A stretch of DNA of 64,000 bases from Ficedula albicollis (GCF_000247815.1 NC_021678.1:28307749-28371748); one strand, 5' to 3'; numbered from the stretch's first letter, positions 12,201-24,543 are shown. Notes: generated by a model not told the origin, from the sequence alone. Made by a program: numbers and translations.

Positions 12201-13068
12201 AGAAACAAAATAGCCAAAAGCTAATTGCATGTAAGTTTAGACTTAAGATATTTCAGTGACACTTAGAAGGTGGGGAACAAAACCCCTGTCAGTAGGCTGA
12301 TGTCTTTAAAATATCTGCCAAAACAGCTCTTTAAAAAGATATTTGCACCTTTATTTAGTTCATTCTTGTGAGAAATGTTTACTGCAGGCCGTAGATGTGG
12401 TTATGTCATGTTTCCACTGTGTTTTCATTCAGTGTTGCTCCGTATTTGTGGTTTTCTCATTTGTGACAGTCTAGTAACTGGAGCCATTTGTACCTGAGCA
12501 AATAATATCAAATCTGAATACTTTATAAATATTTACAATATTTGGTGTGTCTCCCACTCACATCAAATGCAAAGTATAAAAAGCAAAAACAAGCAGCAAC
12601 AAACAGAACCTGTGTTATGTTATAATAAATATTTACTGTATGTACTATTGACTAAAGAGTCCCATACAGCTATTTAGGAGGCATTGTTTCTGTCAGGCTG
12701 TTCTATATTAAAACAGTCTAAATGAAGCTGTTTGAGAATAAAAATGTGCATGTTAGGGAGTGATTGATGCCTACGACTTATTTAATTTTTTTGGCGAGGG
12801 GAAGTAGTTCTTTTTTTTTGTCTCCCTGCACATGTGGGTAGTGAATTAGGCAGGAGCCTGGGACTCTGGCACAGCTGCAGAATTCATTGGAGTGAGGTCC
12901 CAGTGCAAGCCTTGAGGGGAACATGACCCTTCGGGCACACTGGTTTTTAGCAGAGATCCCAACTGCAAACAATCTGCACTGAAGGCAGAGAGGGCAGCGG
13001 CAGAGCAGCTGCCACCTTCCTTGTGTAGCAAAGTCAACCTGAAAATAGGGAGGAGAGAAATGTGAGGT
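9241..13068. other. Unique noncoding DNA
   Basis: No gene or recognisable mobile element is seen across about 3.8 kb. A moderately GC-rich stretch at 9430-10640 gives many short overlapping frames on both strands, and 10700-12780 is AT-rich. A block at about 12300-12560 is AT-rich and non-repetitive, like a conserved noncoding element, but this cannot be tested here. Confidence 0.5.
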
Positions 13069-13112
13069 TCACAGAACCATGAAATCATTTAGGTGGCAAA
13101 GGATCTTTAGTA

Positions 13113-13258
13113 CAATCAAGTCCAACCATTAACCCAGCACTACTAAACCCAGTCCCGAAGTGCCACATCCACATGCCTTTTGAAGCAATCAAGTCCAACC
13201 ATTAACCCAGTACTACTAAACCCAATCCCGAAGTGCCACATCCACATGCCTTTTGAAC
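13113..13258. repeat. 73-bp tandem duplication (2 copies) within CR1
   Basis: Copy 1 is 13113-13185 and copy 2 is 13186-13258. They differ at two positions, both transitions. The duplicated block lies in the CR1 3' UTR, so the duplication occurred after the CR1 insertion. Confidence 0.95.
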
Positions 13259-13430
13259 ACTACCAGGGTGGTGACTCCAGCCCATTCCAATGTCTGATTA
13301 CCCTTCCAGTGAGGAAATGGTTCCCAAAATCCAATCTAAACCCCCAGCTAGCTACAAGCTCCTTTCAGGTAGTTGTAGAGAGCAATGAGGCCCCTCTGAG
13401 CCTCCTTTTCTCCAGGCTAAACACCCCAAG

Positions 13431-13576
13431 TTTCCTTAAGCCGTTCTTCATGAAGCTGGTGCTTCAGAGCCTCCCCCAGCTCCATTGCCATTCTCTGGGC
13501 GTGTTTCCTTAATCCGTTCTTCATGAAGCTGGTGCTTCAGAGCCTCCCCCAGCTCCATTGCCATTCTCTGGGCGTG
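13431..13576. repeat. Second 73-bp tandem duplication (2 copies) within CR1
   Basis: Copy 1 is 13431-13503 and copy 2 is 13504-13576, with one mismatch. The unit length equals that of the other duplication in this same CR1 copy, although the duplicated sequence is different. Confidence 0.95.
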
Positions 13577-14020
13577 CTGCACCACCTCAATGTCTGTCCT
13601 GCTGTGAGAAACCCAAAACCACACAGGATTTGAGGTGTGGCCTGCTCAGGGCTGAGTATGGGGGCACAGTCACTGCCCTGGTCCTGCCCACACTGCTGCT
13701 GACACAGGCCAGGTTCCATTGACCTTCCTGCCCACCTGGGCACACCTGGCTCTTGATCAACCACTGCTGACCCAGGCCCTTTTCTGGTGAGCCACTTTCC
13801 AGACACTCTGCCCTTTGTCGTGGTGTCCCAAGTGCAGGACCCAGCACCTGACCGTGTTCAACCCCATGCAAATGTCCTCATCCCATTGATCCAGCCTGCC
13901 CAGATCCCTCTGCAGAGCTTTCCTGTCCTGCAGCAGATCAACACTCCCACCCAACTGGGTGTCATCTTCGACCTTACTGAGGGGATACTCCATCCCCTCA
14001 TCCAGATCATCAGTGAAGAT

Positions 14021-15339
14021 TTTCATATGAACAGATAAACACTGCAGAGCAGGGAGAAGGAAGCAGTCCAAGACTTTTGGTTTCTTGTTTTTGAGGAATA
14101 GCATTACCAAGTCCTGGGCAAAGGGATCCTTAATGAACAAAGTAAGATTTTTAGAACATCATCAGGTCCTGCTGCAGGAGGAACTTTAGATTTGCACCTG
14201 CAGGTTTGGTGTCAGGAGGGACCTCCAAAGTATTATGAATCATTTTATGGAAGACCTCCCTCCCACTTCCTCTTTACTCCTCCTGTCTCTGTAGTCAACA
14301 TTTTCCTTTTGATCCTCTACTGTGCAGGAGCTTTTATCTTTCCTTCTATGCTTGTATTATTTTTCTAAGCCACCTGTCCATTAGCATCTCTATTTCTTTG
14401 ACATATTTAATCTCACAAGGTTGCTGTATCTCTTTTTTACCCATACTGAAGCATCACAGATCACTTTAAATCTGAGATGGAGTTTAGGAGTTCTGGGTTA
14501 AATTCTAACTTGGCTGTGCACTAGCTGCCAGCATGGTTTCCTTTTTCTTGTGTCCATTCCTTGTTTGTCACAAACAAATTGGCTCCTATTCTTATCCACC
14601 CATCTGCCAAGGCTTACTGGCTTGCCTAATTTTAAAGAAGTTTATTGAACTTACATCCATAAGCGAAGTTCAGTAACTGGCTATAATTTTAACACATATT
14701 TTACCTCAATTCATCTCCAGGGCCAGTGTTGTCTCACTGATTCTGCAGAGAGGCTCTGAGAAGATGTGGTGTTCTGCAGTGTTTGTGTCTCTCCTGAGGT
14801 GACAGGAATAGGCAATGCTCAGAGGGTTTTCCCTCTGTTCCATCCCAGTTAGCTCCCCGCAGTGCACCCTGAGGGTCCCTGGGATTTGGGATGGGAAGGT
14901 CCATGGGTGTGGGCAACGCTGTAGGGTACACAAGCATCTGCTGAGGTGAGATGGGTTGGAAAAGGGGATGAGGTTAAGACATTTTAGGAGAAGGATCCAG
15001 CGCATAGACATGCCACAATCAGTGACTGCTGGAAAGAGGAAGGATAGGAGAAATGATAGGAGAAATCCTGCCCTGTCACTCACATGCTTTCCCAGGGCAT
15101 GAGATTCCCTGTTGGACACAGTGCTGAACATTTAGTCTGGATGTTGCTATATAAATGAAAGTAGAAGTTCTGCTCCTTGTGCAGGCTGTGTTGCACATAA
15201 CTGCAGATGCATCTAAACAGTTTCCTCACAAGTTTCCAGGACTATTCCTTTGCCCACCTCCTCAATCTCTTCAAGTCGATTGAAGTCCAAATTCCTCCAG
15301 CATGGGCTGTTACTGGGTACCCTCTGTGACATTGCATTA
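14021..15339. other. Unique noncoding DNA
   Basis: Single-copy sequence left of the next duplication. About 14480-14530 has a weak resemblance to the minus orientation of a MIR SINE core, too weak to call. A GC-rich part at 14700-15130 gives a 141-codon minus frame that resembles nothing known. Confidence 0.5.
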
Positions 15340-15441
15340 AATCCATGTTTGAGTGAAAGAACAGTACTTCAGAAAAATAGATTTGGTATGAATCCACGTT
15401 TGAGTGAAAAAACAGTACTTCAGAAAAATAGATTTGGTATG
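15340..15441. repeat. 51-bp tandem duplication (2 copies)
   Basis: Copy 1 is 15340-15390 and copy 2 is 15391-15441, with two mismatches, both transitions. The unit is a multiple of three, so the surrounding 68-codon frame at 15250-15456 repeats a peptide, but nothing suggests it is translated. Confidence 0.95.
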
Positions 15442-16797
15442 AGTAAAAACTTGTAAAAATACTGAGATTTGGTTGGGCCTATTTGTAAAACACACGGCAG
15501 ATCCCCTGCCTGAGAACTTAAATTGTCAATATAGAAGTTTAAAAAGCTCATTTCAATTGGAAATTCCAGCTAAATTGTTCCCAGTTAGCACCAGAAAGGA
15601 ATGCTTTAGACTAAGACAAAACAGATGCAGTCTGTTAGGTCCCCATTGTATGAGCAGCCTTGCCTTTCAGGGAGGTAGGTAGCTGTGCACAAAACTCCCC
15701 CTCCACTTTGTAAACACAGATAGAGCTGGCTGCCTCCACACCAGCCAGTTTGATCCTTCCTGGGGCTCTTCCAAAGCACACAGGGAAGGGGAGGAATAAA
15801 ACCAGTCACTCAATCACCAGTACCAGGAGCAGAGGAACCCAGAGTGCTTCAGACACTGGGAAAACTCTCCCCTTAACACCTGGCTTGCTTTGGTGGCCAA
15901 TTCAAGGGATGTGCTCCAACACAGAGGAGTCAGAGGCAGCTTCTGGTGACTCTGGAGCCCTCCTGGAGCTCTGCAGCAGTGGAAAGAGGCCCCTGAGCAA
16001 GCCAAGGCTGCCCTCCAACCTCCCCACTCCCTGCAGGCTTTTTCCCCACGTTAGCCCTCCTCCTCCTTGTCCCCCACTGCCAGGCAGTGGGGTTTGTCCT
16101 TCTTGCAGAGCACAACAGGACCTGGAGGAAACAGCTCTTGTTAAAGCTGCCTTTCACTTGTGTGAAGGGTGGGATAGAGCTGCTGCAGCATACAGGGAGC
16201 AGGAGAAAAAGGAATTAAAGACACTCCACAGTCTCTTCTCCCCTCTCCCCCATATTTGTCACAGTCTTGGAAATGGGAGTTGTCCACACATGACATCGTT
16301 CCAGATTAACTACTGATGAATTAATTCCTTGTGTGTGTGCTCTTATATCCCAAAATAAGAGTGCGTTGTTCCAAATCCCCTGCCCTAGATAGTGGAGTTT
16401 TAGAGTAAAGGGTTTTAAAATCAGTCATAAAGGGTTTTAAATCCTTTATTGTAGAATTGGGCAATATGTGTTTAATCTGATTTAAACTATTGGGCATAAT
16501 ACTTTGTCTCTTACTCACTCCTTGTATGGATGCTGTTGTGCCCACGTGGGGAATAGCCAGGAGAAGCCTTCTATGGACAGCAGGGGCCAAGGGAGATACT
16601 GCCTCAGTCATTATAAAATAAAATAATTCTTAAGCCAAGAAGGTAATCTGCATGCTATTACCCCAGCCTAACCTAGTCCTTGAAAGGGAGCTGAGCAGGG
16701 AAGAGCAGTGCCAGGGCCTTTTGGGGATGGGGAATGGACCTGCACCTGCTGCATTCACATGGTGTCAGTAGGCACCGTAATATAACGTAAAATATAA
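15442..16797. other. Unique noncoding DNA
   Basis: No gene is recognised. The longest frame, 188 codons at 15750-16316 (plus), is rich in proline, serine and cysteine, resembles no family I know and lies in a GC-rich stretch. It is judged to be chance. A small 14-bp direct repeat lies at about 16406-16441. Confidence 0.5.
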
Positions 16798-16914
16798 CGT
16801 AAATAATGGAGCAAATAGAAAATATAAATCCTAACTTGCTGCAATGCAGTATAGGCACCAGCGTAAATAACGGAGCAAATAGAAAATATAAATCCTAACT
16901 TGCTGCAATGCAGT
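16798..16914. repeat. 64-bp-period tandem duplication (2 copies)
   Basis: Two copies of a 53-bp block, 16798-16850 and 16862-16914, are separated by 11 bp, giving a 64-bp period. They differ at one position. The spacer resembles the sequence just left of copy 1, so the original duplicated unit was probably about 64 bp with some decay. Confidence 0.93.
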
Positions 16915-17380
16915 GCATTTTAATATATTTTGGGATACACAGTGTTGAAAGATTGGGGTTCCATAAACGCCTATTAAAAGAAAAGGCCCATTGTTTGAAA
17001 AATGTACTACGACTGCCCCCTCCTGCTCCTTCACCTTATTGTTTTTGCAACAGAAGTGTTTCCAGAAGCTATAAAAATGTGTTGCTTTTGTTAAATGGAT
17101 TACTTCCCATCTTGTAGCACGAAAACTGGCTGACCCCAGTGACAGGCAAAACACATTTGCAGTGTTAGTGAGTGACTGAGCCCTACAGGTAGCCAGCCAA
17201 GGCTGGGCCAGGTCACAGCTGGTGTTGGGACAAGAGTGAGGCCTGATCCAAGGCACTTTGGGCAGGTGGAAGTCTTGTTTGCAAAAGCATTTAGGCAAAT
17301 TTGAGCTTTATGAACGTGCCTTTAGAGAACAGCGCTGTAGGTCACATTTACAGGATGCTGCACAAGCCCTGAGGGTGAGC
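16915..17380. other. Unique noncoding DNA before the minisatellite
   Basis: Single-copy sequence leading into the 82-bp array. No gene or known repeat is seen. Confidence 0.5.
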
Positions 17381-18611
17381 CACACAGCCTTCAGAGCAGG
17401 CAGGAACCTGCTGCAGGCTCCCTCCTGCCCCCATGGAGCCCTGGAAACAGTTTGGGGTGCCCCACACAGCCTTCAGAGCAGGCAGGAACCTGCTGCAGGC
17501 TCCCTCCTGCCCCCATGGAGCCCTGGAAACAGTTTGGGGTGCCCCACACAGCCTTCAGAGCAGGCAGGAACCTGCTGCAGGCTCCCTCCTGCCCCCATGG
17601 AGCCCTGGAAACAGTTTGGGGTGCCCCACACAGCCTTCAGAGCAGGCAGGAACCTGCTGCAGGCTCCCTCCTGCCCCCATGGAGCCCTGGAAACAGTTTG
17701 GGGTGCCCCACACAGCCTTCAGAGCAGGCAGGAACCTGCTGCAGGCTCCCTCCTGCCCCCATGGAGCCCTGGAAACAGTTTGGGGTGCCCCACACAGCCT
17801 TCAGAGCAGGCAGGAACCTGCTGCAGGCTCCCTCCTGCCCCCATGGAGCCCTGGAAACAGTTTGGGGTGCCCCACACAGCCTTCAGAGCAGGCAGGAACC
17901 TGCTGCAGGCTCCCTCCTGCCCCCATGGAGCCCTGGAAACAGTTTGGGGTGCCCCACACAGCCTTCAGAGCAGGCAGGAACCTGCTGCAGGCTCCCTCCT
18001 GCCCCCATGGAGCCCTGGAAACAGTTTGGGGTGCCCCACACAGCCTTCAGAGCAGGCAGGAACCTGCTGCAGGCTCCCTCCTGCCCCCATGGAGCCCTGG
18101 AAACAGTTTGGGGTGCCCCACACAGCCTTCAGAGCAGGCAGGAACCTGCTGCAGGCTCCCTCCTGCCCCCATGGAGCCCTGGAAACAGTTTGGGGTGCCC
18201 CACACAGCCTTCAGAGCAGGCAGGAACCTGCTGCAGGCTCCCTCCTGCCCCCATGGAGCCCTGGAAACAGTTTGGGGTGCCCCACACAGCCTTCAGAGCA
18301 GGCAGGAACCTGCTGCAGGCTCCCTCCTGCCCCCATGGAGCCCTGGAAACAGTTTGGGGTGCCCCACACAGCCTTCAGAGCAGGCAGGAACCTGCTGCAG
18401 GCTCCCTCCTGCCCCCATGGAGCCCTGGAAACAGTTTGGGGTGCCCCACACAGCCTTCAGAGCAGGCAGGAACCTGCTGCAGGCTCCCTCCTGCCCCCAT
18501 GGAGCCCTGGAAACAGTTTGGGGTGCCCCACACAGCCTTCAGAGCAGGCAGGAACCTGCTGCAGGCTCCCTCCTGCCCCCATGGAGCCCTGGAAACAGTT
18601 TGGGGTGCCCC
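17381..18611. repeat. 82-bp minisatellite, 15 copies
   Basis: Fifteen head-to-tail copies of an 82-bp GC-rich unit (starts at 17381, 17463, 17545 and so on to 18529) look identical or nearly so. Each unit contains an imperfect hairpin, GGAACCTGC-T-GCAGGCTCC, with eight of nine Watson-Crick pairs. The unit has no stop in any plus frame. Since 82 is one more than a multiple of three, each plus frame cycles through all three readings, giving overlapping frames of 413-459 codons (17258-18774). There is no start context, splice signal or homologue to suggest translation, so it is annotated as a recently amplified minisatellite. Confidence 0.97.
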
Positions 18612-20460
18612 AGCCCGTGTGTGCACAGCAGCCCTAGTGCAAACCTCAGCTGCTGTTTCCAAATGCTTCTGTAATTCTCTAACAGATGGGGGCCACTGCT
18701 CCCTTTCCTTGTGTTTCCTTAAAACACCCCAGGTAGGAAAAGTCAGTTTGATTGAGCATTGCGGAGTAATTTAACCTAGAGAAAGGACAAATAATAAAAC
18801 ATTCATTTGCTTTACAAGCAGAAAATTAACTGTGCATGTGTGTGTGTGTAAATTCTTCTGGTGATCTCTTTGTCTAGTGCTTCTGCAAAGTTTGTCTTTA
18901 GAGAGAGTTGTATATTATCGTTGTATCACAGAAATGTCAGAAAAATCCTGTATCTGGATCCACTTGCATAGTGGATCCTAAATGCCATATATAAACCTGT
19001 GTGCTTCTAAGGGCATATACTTTCTAAGACATGCTTAAAGAGGTAATAAAATATCTAAAAACCTTTTAATCTGTTCTAATTGATACACAGTTTTGAAAGA
19101 CTGAGGGTTCCTAAAACCCGAAGCGTTTTTGAAATAGAAAGTGTTGTTTGAAAAAAATATCCTAGGATTGGTATCTCCATTTTTAACCTGTTCTTCAACC
19201 CTACAGATTTTTATAAAGGAAATTATTCCAGAAGACATCAGAGGATACTCAATAGAATATAACTGGTAGTGGCAGGGCAGGAACAGGATGAAAATCCCTC
19301 ATTGCTATTGCTGTCAAGAGAACAGAGAATTTCCTTTTACCCAGGGTGCAGTTTCAGGGGGTAAACAGCTTTCAGATGTTCTGCAGGTATTTTCTCTTCC
19401 TTGCAGATATGTCTGTTTGCTTAGAACATGTCTGTATGCCTATTGATCAATTAGGACATTAATCCCATCTCTAAATAAACAATCATTTAACTGTCCAAAT
19501 TTACATGACTTGTGTTGTGGAGCACTGCCACTGAAGGGCCAGATGGTGGCTGGAAGTGGGACCATTGCTCATCCTAGTGGTGAACTGATTTCACAAGTGC
19601 CTTGTTTTAGAGTTCCTTCTGAGGCACTGTGCTCAGGATTCTGCCTCTCTATTTCCCTTGTGTGGTGGCCCATATGAGTGTGGAAAACCAAAGCCAATGC
19701 CTGTGGGAAGCATCTTTAATCAGTTTACAGAACTTGGGAAGTCCCTTCCTGCAAGGTGGCATCTCTGGTACCCAAGATCAGCCCAGGACTTGGGCTGCTG
19801 ATGCCTGTTCAACTCATCTTTCTGCTGGAGCCCTTTCCTTTGTGTCTTCTCAAAAGAATCAGGATGCTGAAGGTGTTTTCTCATGCATTCCCATTGCCAG
19901 CTCAGAGCAGAGAGTAACCAAATTGAACAGCTATGCTGCAGATGTCTCTCACTGCTTAAACAGCTCTTTTCTCTCTCTCTGTCTTTTCTACAGAACTGCA
20001 TTTCCCAGCCCTTTTTCCCTTGAGACACCCAGCTGAGCTCCCCCTATAAGTGTTTAAATCCCCTGCTGTCAGCTTGAGCTCTGCTGATTATCTGGGTCGA
20101 GGAGAGCCTGCAAAAACTCAGTGCTCTGAGAGTCTCTTTCCCTTTGCACCTTCCCTCCCTCCTTCCCATTTTCCACTGGATTTTGCCCCTTTTGTCTCCA
20201 TTTAAACCAAATCTGGCTCATGCAGAGCATTGCTGGTGCACTGCCACAGGGTGTGCAAGGGGTGTTTCTCCAAGGATTTTTTGCTTGGCTGTGATGCGCC
20301 ATCCCTTAGCCAAAAAGATCCACCATGTCTTGCCTTGCCTTCCTCCCATCTCCCATCTCCCATCCCCACGTTTTTCTTCATTTTCTCTCCTTTCCTCCTC
20401 TCTTTTCCACCCCAGGAGGGTGCTGCCTGCAGGAGCTGTGCGTGTGAAGCGCAGCTGTGT
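18612..20460. other. Unique noncoding DNA
   Basis: Single-copy sequence with a short (TG)n run near 18834-18849 and a small CTCCCAT-type repeat near 20346-20368. Frames up to 167 codons (20144-20647 plus) show no recognisable domain. Confidence 0.5.
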
Positions 20461-20490
20461 CCCTGACGCGCATCCCGCAGCGCGTCAGGG
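20461..20490. repeat. Perfect 10-bp inverted repeat with CpG-rich arms
   Basis: The left arm CCCTGACGCG (20461-20470) and right arm CGCGTCAGGG (20481-20490) are exact reverse complements around a 10-nt loop. Each arm has two CpGs, which are scarce nearby. It could fold as a hairpin in RNA or bind a dimeric protein. No gene is adjacent. Confidence 0.8.
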
Positions 20491-23400
20491 GTTAACTCGC
20501 AGTGGCATGTGCAGTATGTGGCCCAGATGTTCCTGCCACCCCCTGCACTTTCTCATGCAATTCGTTCCATTGCTGGTGAAGGTTATGGGCTTGAGATATG
20601 GGGGAGGCAAAGCAATGGGTGGGAGGTGGAAGGAAGGCTCTCCCTGACCTCCTGAGCTCGTCTTGCGCTCCTGCAGGTTCAGTTTGAGAGCTGGGGATGG
20701 GCGAGGGAGGTGTTGTGTCTGCAGCTGGATATACTCCATCTCAGAGGAGGATTTCCCTGGGTGAAAGCTGTAGTTTCTTCCCAAAACAGCTCTCCAGCTC
20801 TTCTTTGGGCACTGTCCTTGCTTGGGTAGCACAAAGAGGAACTTGGTGCTTCCCAGCTCTCTGTTTTAGTGTGCAGGAACACCTCAGCCAAGATATTTAT
20901 AGTTAAAATCCTGTCCAACTTCTGAGATACCCTTTGTCTATCTCCAGCATATCTGAAGAGATTGCTCCTTTTTAGTAAGCTCCCAAGTATAACAGGGAGG
21001 AAGAGAGGGTTAACAATAATATTTCTAGAACAAAAACCTTCCCTACAAATACCAAAGCAATGAGGTAAAAAAAGATTTATTCAATAAAATCTTTGTAAGA
21101 TTTAACAGGGGCAAAAATAATGTATTTTCCTGTAAACTCACTATGAAAAAAAGACCAATCTGTCTTGGCAGAAATTTCCAATATATATTCTTCCTGAAGC
21201 AACTATTCCGCATGGAAAAAAAATCAGTCCAAACTGTTAAAGCCTGACCAAGTAGGTTATAAGCAACCAAACCAGTTCTTGTGTGGGAAAATCTCCTGCA
21301 AGCTTAGCAATAGGTGTTGTTAACAGTGCCAGCTGTAATACACACACACAGCGTTCAGCATGCATCTCCGGGAAGGTTTTTATGACTGATCAAATGTACT
21401 TTCCTTGAGAAGTTCCCTTCCAAGTCATGTGCTGTTGCTGTGCGAGGCATAGAAATCTCCCCTGGCCTCGCTGCATTCAGCAAGTCGGGGCTGACAATGG
21501 GAGCCGTGTTCGTCCCGAGGAGGCCACGGCATCTGCAGGGAAGCTGGGCTTGCTGTACAATGTCAGACACGTTTTATGGGCTGCATTTTTCAAAACACCG
21601 CAGGCGGAAAGAGGGAGCATTATCTGCTAAATACCCCAGGGAGGGCCTTTATGGATTTCTCAAGGGGGCTCAGAACCAGTGATCTGAAAAGATGCTGGAG
21701 TTCCATTGTGCGCTCTGCTTTGCCTGATTTGCATGGCTGAAAGAGGGGGTAAGAAAATGGACTCTGTGTCAGAACCTGAGACAATAGACAACGGTCAGAA
21801 ACAGCCTGAAGTTTGTAGGAAAAAATTCTTTCCTCCATTTTATCTTTGTCAGGGTAAAGTTTGGCCTGGGGACTGTGGGATTATGCCTGAGGGTCAAGCC
21901 AAGAGGTTTCCACCTCTGCTCTTCTGGGTGACACCAGTGCTCCAAGAACACACTGCAGGGAGGAGAAAAACTCAATTCAACCTCACTGGATTCCTGGAAT
22001 GTGCAAATGTCCTGAATAACTGTTTTAGTAGGTTATTCTCCTAATTCTTCCACAAATGGCATATTAGTAACTTTGCTTGGATTTGCACTACCCAAAGCTA
22101 AGCAAAGCCAGTATTTTTTAGTTTGCATGTTGGGTGTTACTGTGTGCTGGTTGAGAGAAAACCTGGGCCAGAGACACAGAGTGGCAAGTCACAAGTGTGA
22201 AGAAGGATGTTCCTTAGGCAACTCAGAATCCTGATTTAGAGGCACTGCTGGAGGAAGGAGCAGCACACCTTTTCTCCAGTCCTGCTTCACCTGTGGCTTG
22301 CAGAGTGCATGACTAGTTAGGAAGGTATTTTTGGAGACATTTCTCCAAGTGCACATGAGCATTTGGGAGCTAGCATTGGATCTCTTCAACGTCATGTGGA
22401 CTTCCAAAGACCCTCCTCCCCCTGTATAATAGGCAGTAAAGCCTTTTCTGTTTCTGTTTGACCTAACCCTGAGCAAACAAGCATAGACATTTTAGAAATG
22501 CACTCCCTGGTGAGGAATTAGGGAAGAGTAGCTGCAGTGATATGTCTCCTTGATAAGCAGATGGCAAGAGTGATGAGAAATCCATGTGCAGAATAATTGA
22601 GCAGAAATCAGGACTGGGGCGCAGGAAAAGTGGATCTCTACTTCTTGGGTCTTTGCTCTGCTTCCTTGCATGAATAATGCTAAAAAGCTTGTTGAGCAGA
22701 GTGCTCTGAGACCACACATGCAGCAGCATCATGCCTGGGGTTAGAGCTGTAGGTTGGCTTTGCTGACTTAACACAACCCAGAGGAGTCCCTGCACTGGAA
22801 TCCAGCCCCTGGGAGTCTGGAGGTTGGACAAGCATGTAGGACACCTCCTTGCTTCATGATGGGCAGCTCAGAGCATCCAAACTTCACGTGGCTCCCTGCA
22901 CTGAGCCTTTGCCAGGTTTGCACGCTGCTGATTTAAACCTGCCCACCTGCTGCTGCTCTGAACCTCCTTCTGTAAAGAGGAATGAAAGGTACCTTTTCAC
23001 TTAAGTCTGCTCCCATGAAGGCAAAATGGAAATTGTTTCATCTTCAGGGCTTCATTAAGTCTCATAAGAATTACATAAAACTCCCTCTCGCTGACTTTCC
23101 AAGGAGAAATCCTTTGCCTTTGTGTATTTATACTTGCAATGGATGCAGCCCTAAAAATGAGCTTGGATTTATTATTCATTATGTTTATAATGGCACAGAT
23201 GTGTGCAGAACTGAGCAATGGGGAGCAGTAAATCAGCCAAAACTCTTCTCATTCCTGCTCTTTCTGTAACGTTTTCTACCTCATTGGGGAATTTTAACTG
23301 TTACAGAGTTTCTGCCCAAGAACTGGCAGACCAGAGAAACAAGAAGCTGAGTTAGGTTGTGAGATGTCTATGTAGGTCATTACCTTCTTCGAGAGAAATG

Positions 23401-24429
23401 CTGGAATAAGAGATTTCAGAATTTAAATTACATTTGACTATTATAGGATCTGTAGTTTTTACCAGAACCTTCACCTTAGTTTGGTGTCTGGACATTTCAT
23501 AGCTAAAATATTTAAATATGCATCTTCTCTTTTCCTTCCAGAAAAAAGGAGTATGAAATATGGCTTTTTATTCAACTTTATAGTAAAATATTTTGTGTTT
23601 CCACCATGTTTGTTAATAATTGCTTAATTTTTTTAATATCCCCATGAATCTTGGGCGGTGAGAGTGCACTACATTGTGACCAACACTTCACTTTAAAATA
23701 AAAAATCCAGATATGTTTAAACCCTTCTTCCTCCCTGGGAGCCAAGAACATGCCTTGACTGTGGAGCAGGAGATATTTTATTTCGGCAATTCTTAAATGG
23801 AGAAACACCCAATTGATTCAGTAGCAGAAGTGTGAAATCATTTACACAGAGAACAGCCAACTGAGGCCATAATGCCACTGCTCCTGGAGTGTCCATGCCT
23901 GAAAACAAGCCCAGCTTGTCATTTATAATCATTTTCTACCCTCTCAATAGGCAAACAACGCATTTGTCAAAATCTTATGCTGATGCTTTCAGATTTAGTT
24001 CATTAGCCCTCATTGTGTCGGTGGGGATGAATCACTGCGAGCCAGCACCAAACAGCCTCCTTATTTTATATTAATTTGTCAGCAGTAGTGGGGAAGCTGC
24101 ATCTTTTCCTCTCATTTCATTATATAGTTTCAGGGTATTTTGTCAGTTCCAGGGACCAGAAGTAAACCCTCTTTCCTGACCCTTTGTACTGGGATCCAGG
24201 CTATTTGTTTGGTTAAAAGACAGTTCCCACTTCTGTTTCTAAACCCTTTGCTCTGGCTCATTGCTAGAAAAGCCAGAAATCCTATATCTTAGGGTCTGAT
24301 TTGCCCTAGACACCACAAATGCAGCTTGAGAAGAAGCATCTTGAATTTCTTGGCTACCTCCTCTGCTCTTCTATTGTCTCAGAACTTGCCCACACTGGAA
24401 TTCAGAGCTGAGTTTAGCTGTAAAACTCG
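20491..24429. other. Unique noncoding DNA
   Basis: About 3.9 kb of single-copy sequence with no recognised gene or repeat. Short A-runs and a short (AC)n run near 21342-21352 are present. Parts such as 23080-23220 have the mixed AT-rich look of regulatory DNA, but nothing can be assigned. Confidence 0.5.
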
Positions 24430-24543
24430 GTGTAAATTCAATTTCACTCAACCCACCGTGATTCCAGCAACACTGCCAGCTTTGGAGTGTAAATTCAATT
24501 TCATTCAACTCACCGTGATTCCAGCAACACTGCCAGCTTTGGA
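24430..24543. repeat. 57-bp tandem duplication (2 copies)
   Basis: Copy 1 is 24430-24486 and copy 2 is 24487-24543, with two mismatches, both transitions. The unit is a multiple of three, so the 84-codon plus frame across it (24326-24580) simply repeats a 19-residue block. Confidence 0.95.

Larger units (their letters stand above)
13069..14020 (-). mobile_element. CR1 LINE retroposon, 5'-truncated, minus strand
   Basis: This is a chicken-repeat-1 (CR1) non-LTR retroposon. Read on the plus strand it begins with the reverse complement of the CR1 3' end (a CACAGAACCATG-type start) and runs through the 3' UTR into the end of the reverse-transcriptase frame. On the minus strand from about 14020 the translation gives a clear CR1 segment: DDLDEG, then LSKVEDDTQLGG, then a leucine/aspartate-rich stretch ending in RCWVLHLGHH. 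The usual FADD catalytic box is VEDD (13961-13972), so the copy is inactive. Similarity stops abruptly upstream, as expected from 5' truncation. Two internal 73-bp tandem duplications interrupt the 3' UTR. Confidence 0.93.

Noticed and set aside
14480..14530. MIR SINE in minus orientation
   Set aside because: There is only a short, gapped resemblance to the MIR core, and chance cannot be excluded without alignment scores.
15750..16316. 188-codon open frame as a gene
   Set aside because: The composition is low in structure and rich in proline, serine and cysteine, there is no recognisable domain, and overlapping frames are open on the other strand.
17381..18611. CRISPR-like array
   Set aside because: Units are directly adjacent and identical over their whole length, with no unique spacers, and the genome is vertebrate.
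17258..18774. Three overlapping plus-strand frames of 413-459 codons as a repeat protein gene
   Set aside because: All three frames are open only because the 82-bp unit has no stops. There is no homologue, promoter or splice context.
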